A DNA stretch of 7,452 nt, taken from the NCBI GenBank assembly GCA_014378965.1, contig JACMMR010000046.1, positions 1 through 7,452 on the forward strand, in the 5' to 3' direction. Below the pieces are notes generated by a model. The model saw only the letters and a list, made by a program, of their open reading frames with translations. It searched no databases and was not told where the DNA came from. Shown here one piece after another: positions 5,801-7,452 of this stretch; within the stretch, counting starts at the first letter, position 1, and every line of letters begins with the position of its first letter. A program made the position numbers and the translations under genes. The stretch comes from Candidatus Parcubacteria bacterium (GTDB lineage: Bacteria; Patescibacteriota; Minisyncoccia; Phycocordibacterales; CAIZLB01).

Positions 5801-6529
5801 TTATTTTTTAATAAACCAAAAACAGCCACAGGCATAATTTTCGTTTTTAACGAGTGCTGGATTAGCATTCATAATGATTCCACCATTTTTTCCTGATTCA
5901 GGAATAAGAGAGAATTCTTTTAATTCAAAGCCTTTAAAATATGAAATAATTTGCTCATACGAATAGATGCGGTGAGCATTAAACTCAATTTTTGGTTGTC
6001 CTACAGGGGTTACAAAAAGAAGATTACCTCCAAGCTGCACAACTCTTTTAAGTTCGTCTATGGCCTTAATATCACCATCAGGATCGATTGGGTCACCATA
6101 TCTACCAAGACCTATATGCTCGATCGTATGCATGCATGAAATGGATAAAACACTATTGGTATCAAAAGGTAGGGAATGTAAATTTCCTTCAAGGCTGCGT
6201 AGACCAGAAAGCTTTAAATCTGCCGGCCTATAGTCGTAAAAATCAACATCAGTAAATGCTGACACGATTCCACAAAAATAAAGACTTGATGAGATGTCGA
6301 TATGCTTGATCGGATTTATTTCTTTTACTTTTCGCGCAGCCCACGATGTGTGATACACATAATGTCGATCAAATCCTGTCTTAATAGTTTTGTCTTTTAC
6401 CTGAGGATAGAAGTCTTTGAAGTTAAGAGAAAAGCGATCCGATTTTGCAGCACTTTTGAAAGCAAAATAATCCTTTAAGATAAAAGGCAAGAGAAATATA
6501 TTGATTGCTTTTTTAATAATTTTTTTCAT
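5801..6529 (-). CDS. DUF268 family protein, methyltransferase-like fold
   Basis: Encodes 242 residues that I recognise as DUF268, a family of unproven function found in glycan gene clusters and related in layout to SAM-dependent methyltransferases. Key stretches are HIDISSSLYFCGIVS (76-90, in the position of the SAM-binding loop but lacking a GxGxG), FYDYRP (97-102), then a conserved block with SLPFDTNSVLSI (119-130), CMHTIEHIGLGRYGDP (132-147) and LKRVVQLGGNLLFVTPVG (160-177), ending FNAHRIYSYEQII (183-195). The GGNLLFVTPVG element is typical of motif IV/post-IV in class I methyltransferases. The N-terminus MKKIIKKAINIFLLPFI is basic then hydrophobic, like the FkbM protein next door, suggesting peripheral membrane attachment. 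The start overlaps the end of the GT4 gene by 17 bases. Activity could be methyl transfer or a non-catalytic role, since the glycine-rich loop is degenerate. Confidence 0.78.
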   Translation of the reverse strand: MKKIIKKAINIFLLPFILKDYFAFKSAAKSDRFSLNFKDFYPQVKDKTIKTGFDRHYVYHTSWAARKVKEINPIKHIDISSSLYFCGIVSAFTDVDFYDYRPADLKLSGLRSLEGNLHSLPFDTNSVLSISCMHTIEHIGLGRYGDPIDPDGDIKAIDELKRVVQLGGNLLFVTPVGQPKIEFNAHRIYSYEQIISYFKGFELKEFSLIPESGKNGGIIMNANPALVKNENYACGCFWFIKK

Positions 6530-7418
6530 GATGTTGTATTATGTATAGTAATTTTTCTGTAGATTTTTTATTGGATAAATTTTCTTGACAATATTCCTTA
6601 GGCTTGAAATGTAACGATTCCAATCTAGAAATGATACCGTCAAAGGTGTCCAAAGTAAAGAATAATCCAGACTCATTTGATAGGTATGGTGCCGCTATTT
6701 TGTCATCTTTCCATGAATATGATTCATGTTTAAATTCAGTATTTTGATAGACCAATGTCGGTACGTTATATGACCAGGCTTCCTGGAGCGCTATGCCTTG
6801 GCTTTCTGTTTTTTGAAGATAGATAAGGTAAGAAGTGCTTTTCAATAATTCCATGTATTCCGATTTCTTGAATGCTCCGTATTCGAGCGTTTTGAATGAA
6901 ATATTTTTGCCGGTTAAGATCTCTTTTACTTTGGTAAATATTTCAGCGTCTATGTTTTTTTTGAGAATCAGAATTTCTTTATTGGTGGATATTTCCTCTG
7001 GTATGGTTACGCCGGCCGGCCATGAATATGTTCTATTTTTTATTTCCGGTATTATTGATACGTAGAAATTTTTTACCCAATCTGAAGGGGTCAATATGAT
7101 GTCTATTTTTTTATTTAGGATTATTTTATTTTCATCGGCAGGTGTAATAACTAGGGTTGGTCCGGCAATCAATGTTTGACTATCTAATTTATTTTTTATT
7201 CTGTCTTGAAGTGCCTGTATGCCCGACAAAACATGGATATTTTTGTACGTTGGTTTGAAGGGGTTTATTTCAAAAGGAATGTGAAGCTCGGTTAAACCTG
7301 AAACCAGACTATCCAAAACAGCATCGGGACCAGAATATTTTCCAGTCATTTTCTTGATGGAATATTTCCAAAATTCTTTCTTCAGTATGTTATTTGTTCG
7401 TGTGTAAATTGATATCAT
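6513..7418 (-). CDS. Glycosyltransferase, GT4/GT-B-like, compact
   Basis: Encodes 301 residues (from the ATG at 7418) of a GT-B-type retaining glycosyltransferase. The clearest evidence is the E-x7-E signature ESQGIALQE (205-213) followed by AWSYNVPTLV (214-223), the donor-binding region of GT4 enzymes, and IDIILTPSDWVKNFY (105-119), a typical domain-linking segment. The N-terminal domain is short: SGPDAVLDSLVSGL (29-42) stands where the usual glycine-rich acceptor loop would be. The whole protein is about 50-80 residues shorter than common GT4 enzymes. An in-frame ATG exists at 7451, but 7418 is preferred: it lies one base after the TAA of the preceding frame (TAATATG), the same junction as before the acyltransferase gene, and the protein then begins MISIYTRTN, a normal first strand. 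Donor and linkage unknown. Confidence 0.8.
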   Translation of the reverse strand: MISIYTRTNNILKKEFWKYSIKKMTGKYSGPDAVLDSLVSGLTELHIPFEINPFKPTYKNIHVLSGIQALQDRIKNKLDSQTLIAGPTLVITPADENKIILNKKIDIILTPSDWVKNFYVSIIPEIKNRTYSWPAGVTIPEEISTNKEILILKKNIDAEIFTKVKEILTGKNISFKTLEYGAFKKSEYMELLKSTSYLIYLQKTESQGIALQEAWSYNVPTLVYQNTEFKHESYSWKDDKIAAPYLSNESGLFFTLDTFDGIISRLESLHFKPKEYCQENLSNKKSTEKLLYIIQHHEKNY

Positions 7419-7419
7419 A

Positions 7420-7452
7420 TTATTTGACCGCTTGGTTAATCCAAGATTCATA
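7420..7452 (-). CDS. C-terminal end of an upstream gene, truncated by the window edge
   Basis: Reading leftwards from the window edge, an open frame encodes YESWINQAVK followed by TAA (7422-7420). One base separates that stop from the ATG of the GT4 gene, matching the spacing elsewhere in the operon and giving the frame a natural explanation. Only ten residues are visible, so no family can be assigned; an upstream glycosyltransferase or other glycan gene is the contextual guess. Confidence 0.5.
   Translation of the reverse strand, partial: YESWINQAVK

Noticed and set aside
1..7452. UGA recoded as glycine, as in Gracilibacteria and Absconditabacteria
   Set aside because: All genes reach full family length under the standard code without in-frame TGA, and glycine sites in motifs use GGN codons. 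Every visible stop is TAA, so the data give no support for recoding.

Overview
The window most resembles an accessory stretch of a Patescibacteria (Candidate Phyla Radiation) genome. This is inferred from family resemblance, not proven. The main clue is a compact, soluble VirD4/TraD-like ATPase with a charged, disordered tail, a type that is common in that group. Supporting signs are low GC, very tight gene packing, no recognisable Shine-Dalgarno sequences, and TAA as the stop codon in all nine reading frames whose end is visible. None of the full-length genes contains an in-frame TGA, so the sequence gives no hint of the UGA=Gly code of Gracilibacteria/Absconditabacteria.

Layout. Positions 20-583 (+) hold a very AT-rich DUF3800 gene that ends inside a perfect terminator hairpin. 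Positions 584-736 are intergenic: a GC-richer block at about 600-672 with several short hairpins and no assignable identity, then an extended -10 promoter placed so that the next mRNA would be leaderless. Positions 737-2461 (+) hold the VirD4-like ATPase. Positions 2433-7452 (-) hold one gene train transcribed towards the ATPase gene: the tail of an unknown gene (7452-7420), a GT4-type glycosyltransferase, a DUF268 protein, an FkbM-family methyltransferase, a GT2 glycosyltransferase, a GT11 alpha-1,2-fucosyltransferase-like enzyme and a membrane acyltransferase (acyltransferase 3 family). Junctions run from a 17-base overlap to an 8-base gap, so this is almost certainly one operon whose promoter lies to the right of the window.

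The six complete minus-strand genes read as the distal part of a surface-glycan (O-antigen, capsule or exopolysaccharide) locus. Three transferases add sugars, an FkbM enzyme probably O-methylates, a DUF268 protein has an unknown role, and a membrane acyltransferase probably O-acylates. No polymerase, flippase, initiating transferase or nucleotide-sugar pathway gene lies inside the window.

The most notable architectural point is the convergent junction. The ATPase and acyltransferase coding regions overlap by 29 bases, and the probable terminator of the ATPase gene lies inside the last codons of the acyltransferase gene, where it also encodes a small repeated peptide. I see no CRISPR array, insertion sequence, rRNA gene or convincing tRNA gene, and I do not see a clearly new multi-gene system.
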